Assembly: GCA_035532215.1 (NCBI GenBank)
Contig: DATKRK010000026.1
Coordinates: forward strand, 1 to 14,081
Reading direction: 5' to 3'
Origin: JAICIG01 sp035532215
Lineage (GTDB): Bacteria; Planctomycetota; Planctomycetia; Pirellulales; JAICIG01
Length of the DNA: 14,081 bases
Notes under the pieces: generated by a model
What the model was told of the DNA's origin: nothing
The model's input: the letters and a program-made list of their open reading frames with translations, nothing else
Database searches by the model: none
Translations under genes and position numbers: made by a program
Part shown: positions 6,510 to 12,865 of the stretch, piece by piece
How positions within the stretch are numbered: position 1 is the stretch's first letter
Layout of the letters: the number at the start of each line of letters is the position of its first letter

Positions 6510-7829
6510 GCGGAGTTTGAGGCCGCTGGCCGTCAGCTTCTCGCGGACTTCGTTGAGGCTCGTGACGCCGAAGTTTTTGCACTCCAGCAGCTCGTCGCCG
6601 GTGCGGCGAAGCAATTCGCCGATCGTACTGACCCCCAGGCGAATCATGCACTTGCGAGCGCGAACCGAGAGGTTCAAATCGGAGATCGGCTTGCTCAGCA
6701 AGGCTTGCTCGTCGGGCGTCATCACTTCCGGCTCGTAGCCCACTTCGATCGGCGCCTTTTCGCCGGCCAGTTGCCCGAGTTCCAGCCCCCGCGAGGCCAA
6801 CATTTCCTTGATTTCGACCAGCGACGTTTCGCCGAAGTTCTTGCTGTTCAGCAACTCCACCTCGGAGGTCCGCGCCAGGTCGCCCAGCGTGAGCAGGCCC
6901 ATCTTTTGCAGGCAGTTGCGGCTGCGCACCGAAAGTTCGAAATCGGTGACCGGGACATTGAGAACTTGGCCCAGGCGGTCGCGGCGGCGCTGGGCGTCTT
7001 CGTCGTAATACATGTCGCCCGAGGCTTGAGCGTCTTTGAAGAACAGCCGCGCGCGAGGATGATTCGGATAGGTATCCAGAATCCGTTGATAGCACTGCCG
7101 GGCCCGGTCGTATTGCTGGCGGTCTTCGTACAGAACGCCCAGGTTCAACAGCGCGCCGAGATGGGCCGGAAGCTTGGCCGTCGAACGCTGGTAAAGATCG
7201 AGCGCCGTTTCGTCGTTGCCGCGGCGGTCGTTTTCCAGCGCCAACGCGAACAGGGCGCCCGGGTGCTTCGGGTCGACCTCGACGGCGCGCTCCAACAGCG
7301 CGACCGCTTCGGCCGGATTGCCGCCCAGCGAGGCGACCGTGGCGCCGCGTTGATACAGATAGTCGGCCGTTTGCTCCACGGCGCCCGAAAGGCTGTCGAG
7401 CGCGGCCAGCGCTTCTTTTTTCTGCCCGAGATAGCGCAGCGCCTCGGCTTTGGCCAAGGTGCAGGCGTTGGCGTCGTAGCCGCCCCGAGCGGCGAGCTGG
7501 TAGGCCTCGACCGCCGACTTGTAGTTTTGCCGGGCAAAGTGCGACTTGCCCAAGTAAAACTGCGCCAAGGCGCCGCCGTCGGCCGTGCTCAAGGCATCGA
7601 CTGCCAGGCGATAGCGTCCGAGCAGGTAATAACAGATTCCCAACCGCACGCGGCTGGCCGGAGTCGCCCCTTCTCGCGATTCCAATTCCTGCACGGCTTC
7701 GCGGAGCAGCCGATGATTGGTCGCAAATTCAGCGCTCAGCCCGTCGAGCAACTGTTGCACCTCGGCAGGGCCGAACGCCGAGTTCGAAGTCACGAGTTCC
7801 TTCGTATCAACTTGCACGCCTGGAAGCAT
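6501..7829 (-). CDS. TPR protein with two RNA polymerase alpha-CTD-like domains
   Basis: A 442-residue protein with no signal peptide or membrane segment. Residues about 50-285 form tetratricopeptide-type helical repeats. Two copies of the helix-hairpin-helix domain of the RNA polymerase alpha C-terminus follow, at about 294-352 and 382-442, joined by an acidic linker. Both keep the VRxRxC and KNFGxTSLxE/V motifs. The first retains equivalents of the E. coli alpha DNA-contact residues Arg265, Asn268, Cys269, Gly296 and Ser299, with Thr at Lys298. The second has Lys at 268. There is no alpha N-terminal assembly domain, so it is not the polymerase subunit itself. DNA binding or docking on transcription machinery is an inference. 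The ATG at 7829 has AGGAG 8 bases upstream; a TTG just before it at 7832 is less well placed. tgt begins 7 bp after its stop. Confidence 0.88.
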   Translation of the reverse strand: MLPGVQVDTKELVTSNSAFGPAEVQQLLDGLSAEFATNHRLLREAVQELESREGATPASRVRLGICYYLLGRYRLAVDALSTADGGALAQFYLGKSHFARQNYKSAVEAYQLAARGGYDANACTLAKAEALRYLGQKKEALAALDSLSGAVEQTADYLYQRGATVASLGGNPAEAVALLERAVEVDPKHPGALFALALENDRRGNDETALDLYQRSTAKLPAHLGALLNLGVLYEDRQQYDRARQCYQRILDTYPNHPRARLFFKDAQASGDMYYDEDAQRRRDRLGQVLNVPVTDFELSVRSRNCLQKMGLLTLGDLARTSEVELLNSKNFGETSLVEIKEMLASRGLELGQLAGEKAPIEVGYEPEVMTPDEQALLSKPISDLNLSVRARKCMIRLGVSTIGELLRRTGDELLECKNFGVTSLNEVREKLTASGLKLRGD

Positions 7830-7884
7830 CAACCGATCTCCTGAATAACGCCGACTTAGCGCTGCGACAGACCATCCGCACTGC

Positions 7885-7916
7885 CGCTCGGGCGGATTGC
7901 CGCTCGGGCGGATTGC
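7885..7916. repeat. Tandem duplication of a 16-bp unit
   Basis: Two identical adjacent 16-bp units (CGCTCGGGCGGATTGC at 7885-7900 and 7901-7916) lie between the tRNA gene and the TPR/alpha-CTD gene. Each junction can form a small CCGC/GCGG stem. It may act in processing or termination after the tRNA, or simply be a slippage product. Confidence 0.8.
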
Positions 7917-7953
7917 CGTTGAGTAACCTTGTGTATGAGAGTCAACCTTAAAG

Positions 7954-8027
7954 AGCCAGCGGTGGGAGTCGAACCCACAACCCCCGCATTACGAATGCGG
8001 TGCTCTGCCAATTGAAGCTACGCTGGC
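7954..8027 (-). tRNA. tRNA-Thr (anticodon CGT)
   Basis: A 74-base cloverleaf reads on the minus strand. The acceptor stem is GCCAGCG/CGCTGGC with discriminator T. The D arm closes GCTT with GAGC and has GG in its loop. The anticodon stem is CCGCA/TGCGG with loop TTCGTAA, so the anticodon is CGT, reading threonine codon ACG. The T arm is GTGGG/CCCAC with loop TTCGACT. The G1-C72 and C2-G71 pairs agree with threonine identity in E. coli. The 3' CCA is not encoded and must be added after transcription. It is not a substrate class for the nearby Tgt, which acts on GUN anticodons. Confidence 0.96.
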
Positions 8028-8037
8028 AACTTGTTGT

Positions 8038-8043
8038 AGTATA
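8038..8043 (-). promoter_or_regulatory. Candidate -10 box of the tRNA-Thr promoter
   Basis: TATACT on the minus strand, 10 bases before the mature 5' end of the tRNA, matches the sigma70 -10 consensus at five of six positions. I find no good -35 box at the expected distance. The start would lie near 8031, giving a very short 5' leader. Confidence 0.4.
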
Positions 8044-8315
8044 ACGACTTACTGCTTACTACTCCGGGCGAGATGCCGCGACAAGGGGCCGCGACAACTT
8101 ACTCCGAATGCTGACCGGATTCCTACGGACGAGGTACGAATCAACGATCTTACCCGAAAATCTTGTGCCGACAAGCCCGCAATGCCGCCGCGGCGGCGAT
8201 CGGCGAAGCGGCAAAACTCTTGGCCTGTGGCGAAGTTCCGCCTTTCTGACGGCGGCAAGATCACTCGGAATGCGAGCGAGGTGCGCTCCTCGTGATCTTT
8301 CGCTGTGCCCCGAGA

Positions 8316-8345
8316 TTGACTCCTCTCGGAATCCTCGCTTACAAT
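8316..8345 (+). promoter_or_regulatory. Candidate sigma70-type promoter of the DUF1501 gene
   Basis: TTGACT (8316-8321) and TACAAT (8340-8345), each one base from consensus, are separated by 18 bp. The start would be near 8352, leaving a leader of about 77 bases before the ATG at 8429. Confidence 0.55.
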
Positions 8346-8428
8346 ACGCTCAAATCAAAACCTGCCTATGCGTTGACCGATTCCTGCCCCACTGTCCCGC
8401 CTTAACCTAGCCACGAGGAGATCCTGCC

Positions 8429-9808
8429 ATGTTCCGTATTCATGCCGGAAGCACGGGGAAGTACTGCGATGGACTCAGCCGGCGCCATTTCGTGCAGCTC
8501 GGCGTGGCGGGCATGGCTTCGGCGGGATTGGCCGACGTCTGGCGGGCTCAAGAGGCTGCGGCCGCGCAGGGGGTGACGAAGAAAAACACGTCGGTGATCC
8601 TGATCTGGCTCGACGGCGGGCCGAGCCACATGGATCTCTATGACATGAAGCCGGAGGCTCCGGCCGAATACCGCGGCCTCTGGCAGCCGATACCGACCAA
8701 CGTGCCGGGCTTCGAAATCACCGAGCTTTTCCCGCGGCAGGCCAAGGTCGCCGACAAGTTTTCGATCGTCCGCTCGCTGCACCACGACACGGGCGACCAT
8801 TTCGCCGGCGGCCACTGGATGCTGACCAGCCGCGGCGGGGCCAGCGGCGCCAACACGGCGGGCCACTATCCGTCGATCGCTTCGATCGCTACCCGCATGA
8901 CCGGCCCCCGGCAGCCGAACATGCCGCCCTACGTGGCCGTGCCTTACGCGGCCAGTATCGGGCTGCGGCCCGGTTACTTTGGGGCCAATTACCTGGGCAT
9001 CGAACACAACCCGTTCGAAACCTTAGGCGATCCGAACGCCGACAACTTCCAGGTTCACAACATCCGTCCGCCCGCCGGGTTGACGGTCGAACGGCTCGGC
9101 GACCGCCGCGGGCTATTGAAGGAAATCGACAAGCTCCGCCGCGACGTCGATAGTTCCGGGGCCCTGGATGCCGTCGATCGTTTTCAGCGCAACGCCTATG
9201 AACTGGTGGCGGGATCGGCGGCTTGCAAGGCCTTCGACATCAGCCAGGAAGACCCGCGGGTGCGCGAGCAGTACGGCCGAGACAAATGGGGCCAGTCTAC
9301 GCTCTTGGCCCGGCGGCTGGTCGAAGCCGGCTCGACGTTCGTCACGGTTCACTTCGGCGGCTGGGACCATCACTGGAACCTGCAATCGGGCATGGAGAAT
9401 AATCTGCCCAAGGTCGATCGGGCCGTGGCAGCGCTGTTTAGCGACCTGAGCGATCGCGGGTTGTTGGAAAAGACCCTGGTCGTGCTCTGCGGCGAATTCA
9501 GCCGCACGCCGCGGATGAACAACGGCGGCAACGGCGGCCCGCCCTTGAGCAGGGGCACGCCCGGCCGCGACCACTGGGGCAACGCCATGTTCTGCCTGCT
9601 GGGCGGCGGCGGCGTGAAGGGCGGGCGGATCGTCGGTTCGACCAACCGGCTGGGCGAAGTGCCGCAAGACCGGCCCGTCGAGCCCTGCGACATTCACGCC
9701 TCGATTTACCACGTGCTCGGCGTCGACCCGACCGTCAGCTTCCTGAACCACGCCGGCCGGCCGGTGCCCGCCATCGACCGCGGGCAGGTGATTCACGAGC
9801 TTTTCTAG
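8429..9808 (+). CDS. DUF1501 family protein with Tat signal
   Basis: A 459-residue member of the DUF1501 family, which belongs to the alkaline phosphatase/sulfatase-like superfold and is greatly expanded in planctomycetes. The N-terminus carries a twin-arginine signal (SRRHFVQLG, Arg18-Arg19, then a hydrophobic GVAGMASAGLA stretch), so export in folded form is likely. Landmarks are the ILIWLDGGPSHMDLYDMKP block, HHDTGDHFAGGHWMLTSRGG, VHFGGWDHHWN, LCGEFSRTPRMNNGGNGG, GRDHWGNAMFCLLGGGGVKGGRIVGSTN, and the C-terminal DIHASIYHVLGVDP. Asp62, His67 and Asp69 are candidate metal ligands by analogy with the superfold. AGGAG lies 9 bases before the ATG. The enzymatic activity of this family is not established; a hydrolase acting on sulfate or phosphate esters is possible. 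Such genes often follow a DUF1549/DUF1553 gene, but this one stands alone under its own promoter. Confidence 0.93.
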   Translation: MFRIHAGSTGKYCDGLSRRHFVQLGVAGMASAGLADVWRAQEAAAAQGVTKKNTSVILIWLDGGPSHMDLYDMKPEAPAEYRGLWQPIPTNVPGFEITELFPRQAKVADKFSIVRSLHHDTGDHFAGGHWMLTSRGGASGANTAGHYPSIASIATRMTGPRQPNMPPYVAVPYAASIGLRPGYFGANYLGIEHNPFETLGDPNADNFQVHNIRPPAGLTVERLGDRRGLLKEIDKLRRDVDSSGALDAVDRFQRNAYELVAGSAACKAFDISQEDPRVREQYGRDKWGQSTLLARRLVEAGSTFVTVHFGGWDHHWNLQSGMENNLPKVDRAVAALFSDLSDRGLLEKTLVVLCGEFSRTPRMNNGGNGGPPLSRGTPGRDHWGNAMFCLLGGGGVKGGRIVGSTNRLGEVPQDRPVEPCDIHASIYHVLGVDPTVSFLNHAGRPVPAIDRGQVIHELF

Positions 9809-9853
9809 CCGGCAAGTCGAGTCCGGGCTGAAGCACCCTGCGGGTAAACCACG

Positions 9854-10066
9854 CTAGACAGCCTGCAAAGCCGTTATGCTGTTGATATGCACCAGCGAAC
9901 AATGGACCATCCGGTCCGCTTCGGGGTAAGCGACCGCAATTCGCGTCTTGGCGAGAGCGACGTTTTCCGAGTGGCGCACTTGATGGGCTTCGCCGTTGGA
10001 GAGCCGAATTTCAAACGGCTCAAACGGTACGCGCTGCAACCATTCTCGAATCGTTTCCATGTTCAT
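9854..10066 (-). CDS. Small conserved-looking hypothetical protein (70 aa)
   Basis: A 70-residue soluble protein with no signal peptide or membrane helix. The pattern is METIREWLQRVPFEPFEIRL, then NGEAHQVRHSENVAL, then RIAVAYPEADRMVHCSLVHI. It looks like a short alpha-beta fold: an N-terminal helix, then strands alternating with turns. I recall similar small proteins in planctomycete genomes, with the same xPFxPFxIRLSxGxxHxVxHPE pattern, but know no function. The first ATG is at 10066 and another is at 10060. Neither has a clear Shine-Dalgarno sequence. It converges on the DUF1501 gene (45-bp gap) and lies 126 bp downstream of fumarylacetoacetase on the same strand, with nothing recognisable in that gap. 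Confidence 0.75.
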   Translation of the reverse strand: MNMETIREWLQRVPFEPFEIRLSNGEAHQVRHSENVALAKTRIAVAYPEADRMVHCSLVHINSITALQAV

Positions 10067-10192
10067 GACAACTAATTCTACTAGGGGCGACGGCGAATGA
10101 CAAACGCGATCTATCAGACCGCCGGGACGTGTTTGGTCAGGCGAAGCTGATGGTAGCCGCGACAGCTAGCGCAAATCCAACCGCCGTAGCGT

Positions 10193-11482
10193 TTAGTCAA
10201 CGGCCGGCAGAATTCGCCCCGTTACTTCGCCAAATCCGACGCGATAGCCATCCCCTTCGCACCAGGCGGTCATCGTCACCCGGTCGCCGTCGGCCAGATA
10301 GCGGCGGGTTTCGCCCCTGGCGAGTTCCAGCGGCTGCCGGCCGCCGGAAGTCAATTCCAAAAGACAGCCTCGCGAGTCAGGGGTCGGCCCGCTGATCGTA
10401 CCCGAGGCCAGCAGGTCGCCGGTCCGCAGGTTGCAGCCGCCCGCCGTGTGATGAGCGATTTGTTGGGCGATGCTCCAATACAGATTGCCGAAGTTCGAGT
10501 TGCAAATCGTTTGCGGGGCGCTCATCGTCGCCGATTGCAGCGAGACTTGCAGGCGAATGTCGTAGGCCTGGTCGCCGCCGCATCGCAGATAATCGAGCGG
10601 CGGCGGCTGTTGCAGCGGGCCGGCGGTGCGGAACGGTTCCAGGGCTTCGAGCGTCACGATCCACGGCGAAATCGACGTGCCGAAATTCTTGGCCAGAAAC
10701 GGGCCCAGCGGCACGTATTCCCAGCGCTGGATGTCGCGGGCGCTCCAGTCGTTCACCAACGCCAGGCCGAACACGTGGTCCATCGCCCGCTCGACGGGGA
10801 TCGGTTCGCCCAAACGGTTGCCCGGCCCGATGAAGTAGCCCATCTCGAGCTCGAAATCGACCGCCTGGCTGGGGCCGAACGTCGGCGAGTCGGCGCCCTC
10901 GGGCTTGGTTTGCCCGCGAGGCCGGCGGAGATCGACGCCGCTGGCGACGATCGAGCTGGCCCGGCCGTGATAGGCGATCGGCAAGTGCAGCCAGTTGGGC
11001 GGCAGAGCGTTTTCCGGGCCGCGAAACATCGCGCCGACGTTCGCGGCGTGATGTCGCGACGAATAGAAGTCGGTATAGTCGCCGATCTCGACGGGCAGCA
11101 GCAATTCGGCCTCGGCCATTGGCACGAGCGCCGACTGGCGGAGTTTTGCATCGTCTCGCAATAGCGGCTCGTCTGCGCTGAGCAAGCGGCTGACTTGTTC
11201 GCGCACGCTGCGCCACGCTTCTCGGCCGAGGGCCATGAAGGCGTTGAGCGAGGGCCTGGCGAAGATCGGCCCGGCGCCCTCGTCGACCTGGGGAAGCTTC
11301 AGCAGCGAGCGGCTTTCGAGCGCTCGAAGGTCCAAGATCATTTCGCCGATGGCGATGCCGGCGCGAGGAGCGCCGCCGGCCCGCGGACGAAACACCCCAT
11401 AAGGCAGATTCTGGATGGGAAAATGCGAATCGGGCGCCGCCGGCACGAAACTGCGCAACTCGGGCGAGATCGTCGATTCCAT
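10193..11482 (-). CDS. fahA: Fumarylacetoacetase
   Basis: A 429-residue fumarylacetoacetase, close in length to the eukaryotic enzyme (419). It hydrolyses 4-fumarylacetoacetate to fumarate and acetoacetate, the last step of tyrosine and homogentisate breakdown. An N-terminal SH3-like domain (about 20-130) precedes the catalytic domain. By alignment of motifs with human FAH, the metal ligands are Asp138, Glu211, Glu213 and Asp245. The catalytic His is His145 in DYTDFYSSRHHAANVG. Arg249, Gln252 and Lys265 match the substrate-pocket residues in NDWSARDIQ and FLAKNFGT. All key residues are present, so it should be active. The ATG at 11482 has GAGGG 9 bases upstream. Homogentisate dioxygenase and maleylacetoacetate isomerase are not in the window. 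It is divergent from a dioxygenase-tryptophanase gene pair, which suggests a local aromatic amino acid catabolism cluster. Confidence 0.96.
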   Translation of the reverse strand: MESTISPELRSFVPAAPDSHFPIQNLPYGVFRPRAGGAPRAGIAIGEMILDLRALESRSLLKLPQVDEGAGPIFARPSLNAFMALGREAWRSVREQVSRLLSADEPLLRDDAKLRQSALVPMAEAELLLPVEIGDYTDFYSSRHHAANVGAMFRGPENALPPNWLHLPIAYHGRASSIVASGVDLRRPRGQTKPEGADSPTFGPSQAVDFELEMGYFIGPGNRLGEPIPVERAMDHVFGLALVNDWSARDIQRWEYVPLGPFLAKNFGTSISPWIVTLEALEPFRTAGPLQQPPPLDYLRCGGDQAYDIRLQVSLQSATMSAPQTICNSNFGNLYWSIAQQIAHHTAGGCNLRTGDLLASGTISGPTPDSRGCLLELTSGGRQPLELARGETRRYLADGDRVTMTAWCEGDGYRVGFGEVTGRILPAVD

Positions 11483-11776
11483 GTTAAGTAGCCCTCATCG
11501 GGTTCGGCTTGTTCGAGGAAAAAACCGCGCTCGATTGGTATTCTTGCAGCTTGTCTCGGCTCGCGACAAGCGACTGGCCGCCCGAGCCTCGGCCGTGTAG
11601 GATTCCGTGGGCCTGCGCATGGGACCGAAGCGAACCGCTAGGACAGCTCGGGCGCTTCGCCCGAAGGATGGAGGAGCGGGCGCCCTCGCCCGCTGAGAAT
11701 AGAGCGCCGGACGCACCTGTATAGCACGGGCGAGGGCGCCCGGCCCTCCATAACGTCGACAATTTCGTGGTGGAGC
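11483..11776. promoter_or_regulatory. Divergent spacer between fumarylacetoacetase and the dioxygenase
   Basis: The 294-bp region must hold the promoters for both directions, but I see no strong -35/-10 pair for either. It contains a 7-bp inverted repeat GCTTGTC/GACAAGC with a 9-bp spacer (11549-11571), a possible operator for a dimeric regulator. It also contains a TCGGGCG/CGCCCGA hairpin (11648-11664) and a large inverted repeat at 11668-11751. Open frames crossing it are not convincing genes. Confidence 0.5.
11668..11751. repeat. Inverted repeat with 25-bp arms upstream of the dioxygenase gene
   Basis: The arms at 11668-11692 and 11727-11751 pair at 23 of 25 positions, with a 34-base loop. 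The arm core is GGGCGCCCTCGCCCG. It ends 25 bp before the ATG of the dioxygenase gene. It resembles the REP-like elements elsewhere in the window in composition and structure but not in sequence. In RNA it would form a long stem in the leader of the dioxygenase transcript if the promoter lies upstream of it. Confidence 0.85.
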
Positions 11777-12865
11777 ATGGACCCGCTTTACAAGCAACGA
11801 GGCTTTCTGCCCGCAACCGATCCGCTGCGGAACTTCGAGCCCGACTCGCCGCTGGCGATGCTCGATGAACTGGGCCGCGACCTGCCCAGCTTGCTGTACG
11901 ACCCGCATTTTCGCGATTATGCTCGCTCGCTGAACATTCCTCCCTGGACGCCGCCGCACGACGAATCGAAAACGCTCGGGACATTGCGGCTATATTACGT
12001 GCGGCTGGGGTTTCTGGCTTCGGCCTACATCAATCAGGTGGGGCAAACGCCGGCCAACGTGCTGCCGCGCAACATCGCCGTGCCGCTCTGCCAGGCTTGC
12101 CAGTCGCTCGACCGGCCGCCGATTCTGAGCTACGACGGCTACGCGCTTTACAATTGGAAGCGGTTCGATCCGGCCGGTCCGATCGCCCTGGGCAACCTCG
12201 ATACGCTGCAGAATTTCGTACACCTTTACGACGAGCACTGGTTTATCCTCGTACACGTCGAGATCGAGGGCATCGCGGCCGAAATCTTCTCGGCCATCGA
12301 CGACGCCTGCCGCGCAATCGCGGAAAACGACGCGGCGGGCGTCAACGAGGCGCTGTCGGCGATGGGCCGCGCCGTGTGGCGGCAAGTCGACGTGCTGCGG
12401 CGGATCCCCGAACACATGGACCCTGCGCTGTACTTCAAAGCGTTCCGCCCCTATATCCGCTTCTTCGAGCACGTGTATTACGAAGGGGTCGAGACTGCGC
12501 CGCTCGACTATCGCGGCGAAACTGGCGCCCAAAGCAGCATCATGCCGACCTTAGTGGCTTTCTTGCAGATTCCGCACGAGGCGTCGCTGTTGACGAACCA
12601 CCTGGCCGAGATGCGCAATTTCATGCCGGCCGAGCATCGCCGCTTGATCGCCGAGATCGAGCACTCGCCCAACGTGCGACCGCTGGCCGAGCGGCTGATC
12701 TACAACGACCTGCTCGAAGCCATCGCCGCCTTCCGCGAAGTCCATCTGGGCTGGGCCGAGGAATACATTCACAAGCGCGTCGAAGACCCCCGCGGCACCG
12801 GCGGCACGCCCTACATGCGCTGGCTGAGCCAACTGATCGACGAAACCCGGGCACATAAGCTGTGA
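11777..12865 (+). CDS. Indoleamine 2,3-dioxygenase family heme protein
   Basis: A 362-residue protein of the indoleamine 2,3-dioxygenase family (all-helical heme dioxygenases). These open the indole ring of tryptophan to N-formylkynurenine. Family blocks in order are GFLPATDPL (9-17), ALYNWKRF (123-130), FILVHVEIEGIAAEIF (156-171), FRPYIRFFEHVYYEGVE (223-239), GETGAQSS (247-254), and FREVHLGWAEEYI (319-331) followed by GTGGTPYMRWL (340-350). His323 in the REVHLG block is the predicted proximal heme ligand. No signal peptide is present, so it should be cytoplasmic. The ATG at 11777 has only a GGTGG/GGAG stretch very close to it, so translation initiation may be weak. It overlaps the next gene by 4 bp (GTGA). 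Bacterial members can act on other indoles, so tryptophan as substrate is likely but not shown. Confidence 0.88.
   Translation: MDPLYKQRGFLPATDPLRNFEPDSPLAMLDELGRDLPSLLYDPHFRDYARSLNIPPWTPPHDESKTLGTLRLYYVRLGFLASAYINQVGQTPANVLPRNIAVPLCQACQSLDRPPILSYDGYALYNWKRFDPAGPIALGNLDTLQNFVHLYDEHWFILVHVEIEGIAAEIFSAIDDACRAIAENDAAGVNEALSAMGRAVWRQVDVLRRIPEHMDPALYFKAFRPYIRFFEHVYYEGVETAPLDYRGETGAQSSIMPTLVAFLQIPHEASLLTNHLAEMRNFMPAEHRRLIAEIEHSPNVRPLAERLIYNDLLEAIAAFREVHLGWAEEYIHKRVEDPRGTGGTPYMRWLSQLIDETRAHKL

Larger units (their letters stand above)
8028..8428. other. Divergent intergenic region between tRNA-Thr and the DUF1501 gene
   Basis: About 400 bp without a convincing gene. It holds a -10-like sequence for the tRNA on the minus strand, a promoter for the DUF1501 gene on the plus strand, and a 14-bp perfect palindrome GCCGCCGCGGCGGC at 8184-8197 of unknown role. 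A 71-residue open frame on the minus strand (8049-8264) resembles no family I know and is probably spurious. Confidence 0.7.

Noticed and set aside
5240..6520. 426-codon plus-strand frame opposite tgt
   Set aside because: Antisense to a complete Tgt with all catalytic and zinc residues; its translation has no recognisable domain.
7954..8027. tRNA gene as an integration site of a genomic island
   Set aside because: No integrase, no direct copy of the tRNA 3' end elsewhere in the window, and neighbouring genes are housekeeping in type.
8049..8264. 71-residue minus-strand open frame upstream of tRNA-Thr
   Set aside because: No ribosome site or recognisable motif; composition is typical of non-coding G+C-rich DNA.
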